Shown one piece after another: positions 1 through 6,160 of a stretch of DNA of 17,784 nt (position 1 is the first letter of the stretch; each line of letters starts with the position of its first letter). The stretch comes from an uncultured Collinsella sp. GTDB taxonomy: Bacteria > Actinomycetota > Coriobacteriia > Coriobacteriales > Coriobacteriaceae. Position numbers and translations under genes: made by a program. Below the pieces are notes generated by a model. That model saw only the letters and a program-made list of their open reading frames with translations, had not been told where the DNA came from and made no database searches. The stretch lies in NCBI GenBank assembly GCA_902494035.1, contig CABURV010000037.1, positions 1-17,784 on the forward strand, read 5' to 3'.

Positions 1-2
1 GC

Positions 3-263
3 TGTGGTACGGCCTTTAACGTGGCGTTTCAGGCCGAGCTCATCAAGTACACGCCGGCGGACTCGTCGGCCGTCGCCATGTCGATTTTCTCGGGCCTGTT
101 CAATCTGGGTATCGGCACGGGCACCGCGATTGGCGCCGCCGTGGTTTCGGGTCCCGGTATCGCCTGGATCGGCTTCGCGGGTGGGGCGATTGCCGTCGTG
201 GGAGTCATCCTCGCCATCACGGTGCTATTCCCGGCCATCCGTCGCGCCAAGGTCGTCGCCTAA
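3..263 (+). CDS. MFS transporter, C-terminal fragment (cut by window edge)
   Basis: Only the last 86 residues are present; the reading frame is open to the left edge, so the start lies outside the window. The fragment reads FNVAFQAELIKYTPADSSA, then two hydrophobic glycine/alanine-rich stretches (about residues 30-50 and 55-77), and ends in a short basic tail (IRRAKVVA). This resembles the last two transmembrane helices of drug/sugar-efflux permeases of the major facilitator superfamily (AraJ/SotB-like, 12-helix type). The family would export a small solute by proton antiport, but the substrate cannot be read from this end. The family is fairly likely; the subfamily is inference. A palindromic repeat, not an obvious T-tailed terminator, follows the stop. 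Confidence 0.75.
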   Translation, partial: CGTAFNVAFQAELIKYTPADSSAVAMSIFSGLFNLGIGTGTAIGAAVVSGPGIAWIGFAGGAIAVVGVILAITVLFPAIRRAKVVA

Positions 264-278
264 CCACGTCCCCTCATC

Positions 279-345
279 AGTTGCGGTGGAATAGTTCCTG
301 TTTAAGGCCTCTGAAGGCCCAAGCGGGAACTACTTCACCGCAACT
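279..345. repeat. Inverted repeat with inner hairpin (family A)
   Basis: The 22-nt arms 279-300 and 324-345 pair at 19 Watson-Crick positions plus two G-T pairs. They begin AGTTGCGGTG and end CACCGCAACT. Between them sits a small hairpin, GGCCT (306-310) / AGGCC (315-319), with a CTGA loop. No T-run follows, so it is not a classical intrinsic terminator. It lies 15 nt after the transporter stop and 13 nt before another palindrome. It looks like a dispersed intergenic repeat or a processing structure; only one copy is in this window. Confidence 0.6.
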
Positions 346-358
346 TAGAAAGGGGCTG

Positions 359-446
359 GGGTAGTTAATTTGGGACGGGGCTATTTTAGCTACCCCTGCA
401 TCGGATGCGGGGTAGCTAAAATAGCCCCGTCCCAAATTAGCTACCC
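359..446. repeat. Long near-perfect palindrome (family B, REP-like)
   Basis: Arms 367-396 and 409-438 are perfectly complementary over 30 bp. Extending to 359-396 / 409-446 gives 38 bp with one mismatch. The centre is only 12 nt, and part of it can pair further. The arm core GGGACGGGGCTATTTTAGCT resembles GGGACAGGTTTATTTTGGTA in the inverted pair near 15669 and 17612, suggesting a common repeat type. It lies 50 nt upstream of the GH13 start codon. A TACAAT hexamer (456-461) just downstream could be a -10 box, but no good -35 was found. Confidence 0.8.
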
Positions 447-496
447 TGCTGGGCATACAATGGATGTCGTTGTGTTGAGCTTACCGGGAGGTTGCT

Positions 497-1873
497 ATGT
501 GGGCATACGAGACGACATTCTATCAGATCTATCCGCTGGGCTTTTGCGGAGCTCCGCGCGAAAACGCCGCGCCCGTTGCCGAGGATGAGCTCGCCCAGGC
601 TGCCAACGCCGCGCCCAACCCCGATGCCCCCATCATGAAAATCGCCCAATGGGCCGACTACCTGCAAGAGCTCGGCATCGGTGCTGTGCTCATTAACCCG
701 CCGCTCGAGTCTGATAGCCACGGTTACGACACACGCAGTCTGCGCCATATAGATCGTCGCCTGGGTGGGGACGCCGACTTTGCCGCCGTGTGCGAGACGC
801 TGCACGCCCATGGCATCCGCGTGGTGCTCGACGCCGTCTTCAACCATGTGGGCCGCGGCTTTTGGGCCTTCCGCGATGTGCAGGAGCGCAAGTGGGACTC
901 GCCCTACAAGGACTGGTTCCACATTAGCTTTGACGGCGATTCCTGCTATGGCGACGGCTTTTGGTACGAGGGCTGGGAGGGCCATTTTGAGCTTGTGAAG
1001 CTCAATCTGCAAAATCCCGCCGTGGTTGATTACCTGCTCGAGTCCGTGCACCGTTGGGCCGATGTCTTCGGCATCGACGGCCTGCGGCTGGACGTCGCCT
1101 ATATGCTCGACCGCGACTTCATGCGTCGTCTGCACGCCTTTACCCGCGAGCTCAAGCCCGACTTTGTGCTGATTGGCGAGACACTCCACGGCGACTACAA
1201 CCAGATCGTCAACGACGAGATGCTCGACTCCTGCACCAACTACGAGTGCTACAAGGGTCTGTACTCCAGCTTTAATTCGGTCAACATGTTCGAGATCGCC
1301 CATTCGCTGCATCGCCAGTTTGGCGGTGACCCGTGGTGCATCTACCGCGGCAAGCATCTGCTGTCGTTTGTCGATAACCACGACGTGGCGCGCCTGGCGA
1401 GCATTCTTGCCGACAAGTCCTGTCTGCGCCCCGCTTATGGCATGCTCTTTGGCATGCCGGGCATCCCGTGCGTCTACTATGGCAGCGAGTGGGGGATTGC
1501 CGGCGAAAAGGGCGGCCCCGATGGCGACTGGGCGCTGCGACCTGCGCTCGATGAGCCTGCGCCCAACGAGCTGACGGCCTTCATCAAGCAGCTCGCGCAC
1601 CTGCGCTCGGCAGACGGTGCGGCGGCCCGTGCCTTCAACTATGGTGCCTATCGCAACGTGGTGATCCAGAACAAGCAGCTGCTGTTCGAGCGCGCCTGCG
1701 ACGACGCGACAGTGTTCGTGGCGGTCAATGCCGTGAACGAGCCCTATACCTTTGGAGCCGGCGAACTCAACGGCTCCTTCGTCGACCTGCTTGCCGACGA
1801 TACGCCCACGGTCGAACTGACGGGTACCCTCGAGCTTGCACCCTACGAGGTGCGCTATCTGTTGAGGGCCTAG
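497..1873 (+). CDS. GH13 alpha-amylase-family glycoside hydrolase
   Basis: 458-residue alpha-glucan-active enzyme of family GH13, probably cleaving maltodextrins or related alpha-1,4/1,6-glucosides in the cytoplasm, since there is no signal peptide. All four family motifs are visible: region I DAVFNH (D112-H117), region II GLRLDVAY with nucleophile D199, region III LIGET with acid/base E228, and region IV FVDNHD with the transition-state aspartate D296. The N-terminus (FYQIYPLGFCG) is typical of the (beta/alpha)8 barrel start in maltodextrinase-like members. A short C-terminal beta domain follows about residue 370. The ATG at 497 has a GGGAGGT ribosome site at 486-492. The next gene starts 3 nt after the stop, so they are probably co-transcribed. 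The exact substrate is not determined. Confidence 0.92.
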   Translation: MWAYETTFYQIYPLGFCGAPRENAAPVAEDELAQAANAAPNPDAPIMKIAQWADYLQELGIGAVLINPPLESDSHGYDTRSLRHIDRRLGGDADFAAVCETLHAHGIRVVLDAVFNHVGRGFWAFRDVQERKWDSPYKDWFHISFDGDSCYGDGFWYEGWEGHFELVKLNLQNPAVVDYLLESVHRWADVFGIDGLRLDVAYMLDRDFMRRLHAFTRELKPDFVLIGETLHGDYNQIVNDEMLDSCTNYECYKGLYSSFNSVNMFEIAHSLHRQFGGDPWCIYRGKHLLSFVDNHDVARLASILADKSCLRPAYGMLFGMPGIPCVYYGSEWGIAGEKGGPDGDWALRPALDEPAPNELTAFIKQLAHLRSADGAAARAFNYGAYRNVVIQNKQLLFERACDDATVFVAVNAVNEPYTFGAGELNGSFVDLLADDTPTVELTGTLELAPYEVRYLLRA

Positions 1874-1876
1874 GCC

Positions 1877-2440
1877 ATGGCTGCATCCGACGAGGGCTAT
1901 CAACATATTGAGCATGGGTTTGAGCCTGTGTTTGACGAGCGCTCGCGCATTTTGGTGCTGGGGTCGTTTCCCTCGGTGCTCTCGCGTGCCAATGCCTTCT
2001 ACTATGGCAATCCGCAGAACCGCTTTTGGCGCGTGATGGCCGCGTGCCTCGGTGTGCCCGTGCCGCCCAACGAGGGCGACCCTTTGGCAGGCAGTGAGCC
2101 TGCGACGCTCGACGCCTCGATTGCCGCCAAGCGATCAATGCTGCTGAACGGCGGCGTGGCCCTGTGGGATGTGATTGAGAGCTGCGACATTAAGGGCTCG
2201 AGCGACGCGAGCATCAAAAACGTTGTGCCGGCGCATGTCGAGCGCATTGCCGGTGCAGCCTCTATCGAGCAGGTGGTCTGTAACGGCGGTACGGCAGGGC
2301 GGCTTTACAAGCGCTACCTGCAAGAGCGCACCGGGCTGCCGGCCATCGTTCTGCCGTCGACAAGTCCCGCTAATGCGGCATGGCGCCTGGAACGCCTTGT
2401 CGAGCGCTGGCGCGATGCCGTTGATTGGGGCGCTCTGTAA
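1877..2440 (+). CDS. DNA-deoxyinosine (hypoxanthine) glycosylase, UDG superfamily
   Basis: 187-residue member of the uracil-DNA glycosylase superfamily, most like the hypoxanthine-DNA glycosylase group (family 6, COG3663-like). That group removes deaminated adenine from DNA to start base-excision repair. The sequence shows the hallmark LVLGSFPSVLSRANAFYYGN followed by PQNRFWRVM near residues 26-54, a central NGGVALWDV segment, and the late LPSTSPANA motif near residue 153. The LGSFPS...YYGNPQN pattern fits this family better than classical UDG or MUG. The ATG at 1877 is 3 nt after the GH13 stop; its ribosome site (GAGGGCC) is weak and lies inside that gene, suggesting translational coupling. 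It ends tail-to-tail with the next gene, with only 1 nt between stops and no terminator between them. Confidence 0.82.
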   Translation: MAASDEGYQHIEHGFEPVFDERSRILVLGSFPSVLSRANAFYYGNPQNRFWRVMAACLGVPVPPNEGDPLAGSEPATLDASIAAKRSMLLNGGVALWDVIESCDIKGSSDASIKNVVPAHVERIAGAASIEQVVCNGGTAGRLYKRYLQERTGLPAIVLPSTSPANAAWRLERLVERWRDAVDWGAL

Positions 2441-2441
2441 T

Positions 2442-3101
2442 TTAGATATCTGATTGGGCGCGGGTGCCGAGGCGTTTCATGATGGCATGCCAGATCGGTG
2501 CGGGCAGCGCGGGCTTGGCGCGCACCATGCCGTCGGCATCGACGCTACCGGCATTGCCACCGCCAAGCAGCTGCGCATGCTCAATGGAGCAGCCCATGCG
2601 CACAGCGCCCACGAGCTTGTCCATCGCTTCCGAAAACGGTCGCCGCAAGAGTCCCATGCGCGGTGAGCGACGAAGCGCCGCGATGCCGGCGCCGGTGCAG
2701 ACGACAATGCCACCGCACCACGATAACCCCCGACGCTCGCACGCTTCGCGCAGATGGCCAACGACCGTGTGCGCCCGCTCGGGACTCCCACAGCCGACTT
2801 GAACAACAACATAGACGCGCGTTTCCGTGCCCCCAAGGCAATCAAGCGCCTGCTCTACGACGCTCATCGCCTCATCATCAAAGGCATCATCAACAGCGAG
2901 CACCATGCCATCGACTACACCGGTGTCATTTGCCTTCAAGTCGACCGGGCGGGGGAGCACGGTGCCGGAAAGCTGTGCATAGGCGGCGATGGCATCCTGC
3001 AGGTCCCAGAGCAAAAACTCAAGATCGGCGCTATCGGGAATACTGATATACGCAATGGTCTGCAACGTTTTTGGTACATCGCCGCGTGCGGTCGTCTCCA
3101 T
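2442..3101 (-). CDS. Flavodoxin-like / NAD(P)H-dependent oxidoreductase-like protein
   Basis: 219 residues on the minus strand, starting at ATG 3101-3099 with an AGGAGG ribosome site just upstream. The N-terminal half (TIAYISIPDSADLEFLLWDL) is weakly informative. The central part has alternating strands and helices: VYVVVQVGCGSPERAHTVV, then helix LREACERRGL, then WCGGIVVCTGAG. This resembles flavodoxin-like proteins in which a reductase-type strand is followed by a helix and a glycine-rich loop. Such proteins bind FMN and reduce small substrates, but no clear phosphate-binding T/S-rich loop is visible at the N-terminus, so flavin binding is uncertain. It is convergent with the glycosylase gene and divergent from the aminotransferase, with 93 nt between the divergent starts. 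Confidence 0.6.
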   Translation of the reverse strand: METTARGDVPKTLQTIAYISIPDSADLEFLLWDLQDAIAAYAQLSGTVLPRPVDLKANDTGVVDGMVLAVDDAFDDEAMSVVEQALDCLGGTETRVYVVVQVGCGSPERAHTVVGHLREACERRGLSWCGGIVVCTGAGIAALRRSPRMGLLRRPFSEAMDKLVGAVRMGCSIEHAQLLGGGNAGSVDADGMVRAKPALPAPIWHAIMKRLGTRAQSDI

Positions 3102-3194
3102 GCCGCCTCCTTTCCGGTCGGTTTCCGTTTAGGTTACACCGTCTGGCGGCGCCTCGCCGCGCTATCCTAGTGCAACCCTTACGAAAGGAACGCC

Positions 3195-4331
3195 ATGCGT
3201 CTGCCCATGAATACCTCGCTTGCCACGCTTAAGCCCTCCGGCATCCGTCGGATTAACGCGCTCGCTGCCCAGCGCCCAGGATGCATTGCGCTCGCGCTCG
3301 GCGAGCCTGATTTTCCCACGCCCGATGTGATTAGCGCCGAGGTGACCGCCGCGCTGGGCCGCGGCGACACGCACTATCCGCCCAACAACGGTCGCCCCGC
3401 CCTGCGCGAGGCGCTGTCTGCCTACATGGGGGACGCGGGCCTTACGTTTTCGGCCGACGAGATCATCCTGACCGACGGCGCGACCGAGGCTCTGTCGGCA
3501 ACATTCATGGCTATGCTCAACCCCGGCGACGAGGTCATTATCCCCACGCCGGCCTTTGGCCTGTACGAGAGCATTGTCGTGGCCAATCACGCCAAAGCGG
3601 TCTTTTTGGATACGGAGCCTGCGCAATTCCAGATTGACGAAGACGCACTTCGTGCTTGCGTGACACCGGCGACCAAGGCCATCGTCATCTGCTCGCCCAA
3701 CAATCCCACGGGCTGCATCCTCAACGCGGCATCGCTCGACGCTGTGGCGCGCGTGGCAGACCAGGCGGGTATCTACGTAATCTGCGACGACGTGTACAAC
3801 CGTCTGGTCTATGTGGATGGCTACGAGCGCTTTGCCCAGCGCCACCCGGAGCTACGCGAGCAGACGGTAGTCATCGAGAGCTTCTCCAAGCCCTGGGCCA
3901 TGACCGGCTGGCGCTTGGGCTGGCTCGCAGCGGCAGGGCCCGTCATTGCCGAGATCGCAAAGGCCCACCAATACTTAGTATCGAGTGCCGTCTCCTTCGA
4001 GATGGACGCCGCAACGCGAGCTCTGACCGTCGACCCCGCCCCCATGCTCAAAGTCTACCGAGCTCGCCGCGAACGCGTGCTCGCAGCCTTAGACACCATG
4101 GGCCTCGACGTAGTGGAACCAGTCGGCGCCTTCTACGCCTTCCCCAGCATCAAACAGTACGGCCTAACAAGCGAAGCCTTCTGCATCAAAGCCATCAAAG
4201 AGGCAAGCGTAGCCCTAGTCCCGGGCGACTGTTTCGGCACCGAAAGCCACATCCGCCTCAGCTACTGCGTCTCCGACCAAGATCTGGACGAAGGCCTAAA
4301 TCGCCTGTCCACCTTCATTTCAACCTTATAG
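3195..4331 (+). CDS. Class I/II PLP-dependent aminotransferase
   Basis: 378-residue fold-type I pyridoxal-phosphate aminotransferase (aspartate/aromatic-like AAT-I group), cytoplasmic, exchanging amino groups between an amino acid and a 2-oxo acid. Visible family marks: LGEPDFPTP near residue 35, THYPPNNGRPALREAL (substrate-side loop), TDGATEAL (PLP phosphate region), CSPNNPTGC near residues 172-180, CDDVYNRL (PLP-ring aspartate), ESFSKPWAMTGWRLGW with the Schiff-base lysine K232, and IRLSY near the C-terminus (arginine that binds the substrate carboxylate). Length is normal for the family. The ATG at 3195 has GAAAGGA at 3183-3189. The substrate cannot be decided from motifs. A-ended codons become more frequent in the last ~300 bp than in the rest of the gene. 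Confidence 0.9.
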   Translation: MRLPMNTSLATLKPSGIRRINALAAQRPGCIALALGEPDFPTPDVISAEVTAALGRGDTHYPPNNGRPALREALSAYMGDAGLTFSADEIILTDGATEALSATFMAMLNPGDEVIIPTPAFGLYESIVVANHAKAVFLDTEPAQFQIDEDALRACVTPATKAIVICSPNNPTGCILNAASLDAVARVADQAGIYVICDDVYNRLVYVDGYERFAQRHPELREQTVVIESFSKPWAMTGWRLGWLAAAGPVIAEIAKAHQYLVSSAVSFEMDAATRALTVDPAPMLKVYRARRERVLAALDTMGLDVVEPVGAFYAFPSIKQYGLTSEAFCIKAIKEASVALVPGDCFGTESHIRLSYCVSDQDLDEGLNRLSTFISTL

Positions 4332-4368
4332 CCCAACGGGACGCAACACATCAGCCCACCGACCCAAG

Positions 4369-4621
4369 CATTATGAGTGGGGGCGTCAGCCAACGAAAAC
4401 CCGGGCTGCCCAAAGTCAACGCAGGCACGCGCCGCCGAAGGCCAGGCGCAAAGTTCTCGTAGATTCCGCACGAGCCGAAGAGCACTTAATGTGCTCTTCG
4501 TGCGAGCCAGGACTTAACCGAGCGAAAACCTTGCGCCTGGCCTTCGGCGGCGCGGCCGGATGGTGGAATTGTGTACAGCCCGGTTTTCCGTTGACCGATG
4601 CCGGGGTCCCCGCCATAATAC
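4369..4621. repeat. Nested tripartite inverted repeat (family C, copy 1)
   Basis: Three nested pairings share one centre. The outer arms 4382-4408 and 4576-4602 are 27 nt and imperfect; a weaker extension to 4369-4375 / 4613-4621 (CATTATG versus CATAAT) can be seen. The middle arms 4428-4451 and 4531-4554 are 24 nt and perfect. The central hairpin 4476-4485 / 4491-4500 has loop TTAAT. The core (TTCCGCACG, AGCACTTAATGTGCT, CAGGACT) recurs at 17715-17766 with different outer arms, defining a repeat family. It lies between the aminotransferase and rplJ, and its right arm contains the -35 box of the rplJ promoter. No transposase is nearby. It could be a MITE-like element or a transcribed structure. 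Confidence 0.75.
4591..4619 (+). promoter_or_regulatory. Probable sigma70-type promoter for rplJ-rplL
   Basis: TTGACC (4591-4596) and CATAAT (4614-4619) are separated by exactly 17 bp, a near-consensus housekeeping promoter. The predicted start near 4626 lies about 11 nt before the L10 leader, which fits well. The -35 hexamer is inside the right outer arm of the family C repeat. Confidence 0.65.
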
Positions 4622-4636
4622 TTTCCGTTCACGCAC

Positions 4637-4713
4637 GAATCCGCTGCCAGAGACAGCCGGCGCCAACGGGCATCGCCCGCGAGCTTAATGGGATATCCCG
4701 CCAGCCGAGGTGG
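4637..4713 (+). promoter_or_regulatory. Ribosomal protein L10 leader
   Basis: The sequence contains the recognisable L10-leader pattern: CCAGAGACAGCCGGCGCC (4647-4664), a GC hairpin (GGGCATCGCCC, 4668-4678), GAGCTTAATGGGA (4681-4693) and CCCGCCAGCCGAGGT (4697-4711). In bacteria this mRNA leader is bound by L10, or the L10-(L12)4 complex, to limit synthesis of L10 and L12 when they exceed rRNA. It is followed by an attenuator hairpin and lies 122 nt before rplJ, as in other rplJL operons. Confidence 0.85.
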
Positions 4714-4733
4714 TCGAGTAGATATGTCTTCTC

Positions 4734-4770
4734 GCCCCCGTCGCTCATGCAGCGCGGGGGCTTTCTTTTT
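4734..4770 (+). terminator. Attenuator (intrinsic terminator) in the rplJL leader
   Basis: GCCCCCG (4734-4740) with CGCT pairs with AGCG and CGGGGGC (4751-4761), making an 11-bp stem with one bulged T and a 5-nt loop. TTTCTTTTT (4762-4770) follows. Being between the L10 leader and rplJ, it is the likely output of L10 autoregulation by premature termination. Confidence 0.8.
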
Positions 4771-4835
4771 GGACATGCCCCCGTCACGTCCTTGTGGCGG
4801 ACCGTGCCCGGAAAGAATTCGAGGAGGTGTAATTC

Positions 4836-5357
4836 ATGCCCCAGCAGTACAAAATCGACAAGGTTGCAGAGATCGAGTCCCGTATCGCCGAGAACGCCGG
4901 TCTGTTCGTCGTCAACTACAACGGTCTGACGGTTAAGCAGGCTCAGGAGTTGCGTCATCAGCTTCGCGAGTGCGGCGCCGAGATGAAGGTCTACAAGAAC
5001 AACCTGGTCAAGATCGCCCTCAAGAACCAGGAGCAGCCCGAGATCGACGAGATCCTCGCCGGCCCCGTCGCTTATGTGTTCTACGAGACCGAGCCGGTCG
5101 AGGCCGCTAAGGCCCTTAAGGACTTCTCCGCCAATTCCAAGGGTGTCCTTGAGATCAAGGGTGGTATCTCCGACGGCAAGGCCGTTTCCGCTGATGATGT
5201 TAAGGCTATCGCCGAGCTGCCCACCAAGGATCAGCTTCTCGGCCAGATCGCCGGTCTCATCTCCGGTTTCGCTCGCGACATCGCTGTCTGCGTCAACGGC
5301 GTTTCCTCTGGTCTCGCTCGTTCGATCCAGCAGGTCTCCGAGCAGAAGGCAGCCTAG
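4836..5357 (+). CDS. rplJ: 50S ribosomal protein L10
   Basis: 173 residues, the usual length for L10. L10 anchors the L7/L12 stalk to 23S rRNA at the GTPase-associated centre, with an N-terminal globular rRNA-binding domain and a C-terminal helix that carries L12 dimers. The N-terminus (KIDKVAEIESRIAENAGLFV, then VNYNGLTVKQAQELRHQLRE) and KVYKNNLVKIAL are typical L10. The C-terminal helix region (LLGQIAGLISGFARDIAVCV) is the expected L12-binding site. The ATG at 4836 is preceded by GAGGAGGTG at 4821-4829. It is controlled by the upstream L10 leader and attenuator and is followed by rplL after 102 nt. Confidence 0.98.
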   Translation: MPQQYKIDKVAEIESRIAENAGLFVVNYNGLTVKQAQELRHQLRECGAEMKVYKNNLVKIALKNQEQPEIDEILAGPVAYVFYETEPVEAAKALKDFSANSKGVLEIKGGISDGKAVSADDVKAIAELPTKDQLLGQIAGLISGFARDIAVCVNGVSSGLARSIQQVSEQKAA

Positions 5358-5394
5358 TCGCTGTTTTCACCCGCGGCGGCAACGCCGCACCCCT

Positions 5395-5415
5395 GGCGCA
5401 TTCGCGCCGTGTTTT
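5395..5415 (+). terminator. Weak intergenic hairpin between rplJ and rplL
   Basis: GGCGC (5395-5399) and GCGCC (5404-5408) form a short stem with loop ATTC, followed by GTGTTTT. It could reduce or process transcripts so that L12 is made in excess over L10, but the stem is only 5 bp. A second small hairpin (TCCGTG / CACGGA, 5424-5441) sits just before the rplL ribosome site. Confidence 0.3.
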
Positions 5416-5459
5416 AACTGATCTCCGTGCACAGACACGGAAACCGAAAGGACTTAGAA

Positions 5460-5837
5460 ATGGCTAAGCTTACCACCGATGAGATCATCGATGCTCTTAA
5501 GGAAATGACCCTTCTCGAGGCTTCCGAGCTCGTCAAGGCTATCGAGGACACCTTCGGCGTTTCCGCCGCTGCTCCTGCCGCTGTTGTCGCCGCTCCTGCT
5601 GCTGGCGCTGCCGAGGCCGAGGAGAAGACCGAGTTTGACGTCGTGCTCGAGGGCTTCGGTGACAACAAGATCCAGGTCATCAAGGCCGTCCGTGAGCTCA
5701 CCAGCCTTGGCCTGAAGGAGGCCAAGGAGGTCGTCGAGGGCGCTCCCAAGGCTGTTCTCGAGGGTGTCAAGAAGGAGGACGCCGAGGCTGCCAAGGAGAA
5801 GCTCGAGGCTGCTGGCGCTGCTGTCACCCTCAAGTAA
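5460..5837 (+). CDS. rplL: 50S ribosomal protein L7/L12
   Basis: 125 residues, normal for L12, the flexible multi-copy stalk protein that recruits translation factor GTPases. The N-terminal dimerisation and L10-binding part is residues 1-33 (TTDEIIDALKEMTLLEASEL). An alanine/proline-rich hinge spans about 37-55, and the globular C-terminal domain starts near 58 (TEFDVVLEGFGDNKIQVIKA), with the factor-binding LGLKEAKEVVEGAP helix. The ATG at 5460 has GAAAGGA at 5446-5452. Codon use is strongly biased, as expected for a highly expressed gene. A strong terminator follows, so rpoB is not simply the next gene in the transcript. Confidence 0.98.
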   Translation: MAKLTTDEIIDALKEMTLLEASELVKAIEDTFGVSAAAPAAVVAAPAAGAAEAEEKTEFDVVLEGFGDNKIQVIKAVRELTSLGLKEAKEVVEGAPKAVLEGVKKEDAEAAKEKLEAAGAAVTLK

Positions 5838-5864
5838 TCAGGCTTTCTTGCCAGATTTCTTTGC

Positions 5865-5898
5865 AGACGGGGCTCGCTATGCGAGTCCCGTCTTTTTT
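5865..5898 (+). terminator. Intrinsic terminator after rplL
   Basis: AGACGGGGCTCGC (5865-5877) pairs with GCGAGTCCCGTCT (5881-5893): 13 bp including one G-T pair, with a TAT loop, followed by TTTTTT and then GTTTT. It ends the rplJ-rplL transcript. Confidence 0.92.
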
Positions 5899-5902
5899 GT
5901 TT

Positions 5903-6160
5903 TAGCCCCTCATTCCCATTACTCGACACGCAGAACACCGCTGTCTTCGCCGTGCCAATCCCGTTACCGCTGGGGCCAAAAATTGCACCATTCGACCAAT
6001 AATTTGCGTTGACCTGCTGAAGAATTGCGTTTGCCTTACGGCGACGGATGTCTCCGGCGGTAAGATACTCCGGTATCGCAATTTGGTCTGCGGCCGTTGT
6101 GCCGCACGCACAGGGCGTATTCTGCGCCTGCGAAAGGATCCTTGAATAACATGAAGGCAA
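5903..6160 (-). pseudogene. Possible gene remnant of unknown function
   Basis: Between the rplL terminator and galU the minus-strand frame reads like a plausible protein: ADQIAIPEYLTAGDIRRRKA, then NAILQQVNANYWSNGAIFGP, then SGNGIGTAKTAVFCVSSNG. Composition is balanced and less GC-driven than the shadow frames over rplL. The frame has no stop before it runs into the antisense of the terminator and rplL, and its candidate ATG (6160) overlaps the galU start region. It is therefore more likely a truncated remnant than an intact gene. I do not recognise the family. Apart from this, 5899-6150 shows no clear feature except the galU ribosome site. Confidence 0.2.

Noticed and set aside
359..446. CRISPR or tandem repeat array in the palindromic regions
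   Set aside because: Repeats are palindromic pairs, not regularly spaced direct repeats, and no cas genes are present.
437..1915. A 492-codon minus-strand frame over the GH13 gene
   Set aside because: The plus strand has all four GH13 motifs; the minus frame has no recognisable features and spans the palindrome edge.
5427..5459. Upstream GTG start for rplL
   Set aside because: The canonical MAKLTTDE start at 5460 has a good ribosome site; the extension is non-coding in character.
6097..6150. Upstream extension of galU
   Set aside because: The extra residues are unlike the family, which begins at MKAIIPAAG; the ribosome site is within the extension.
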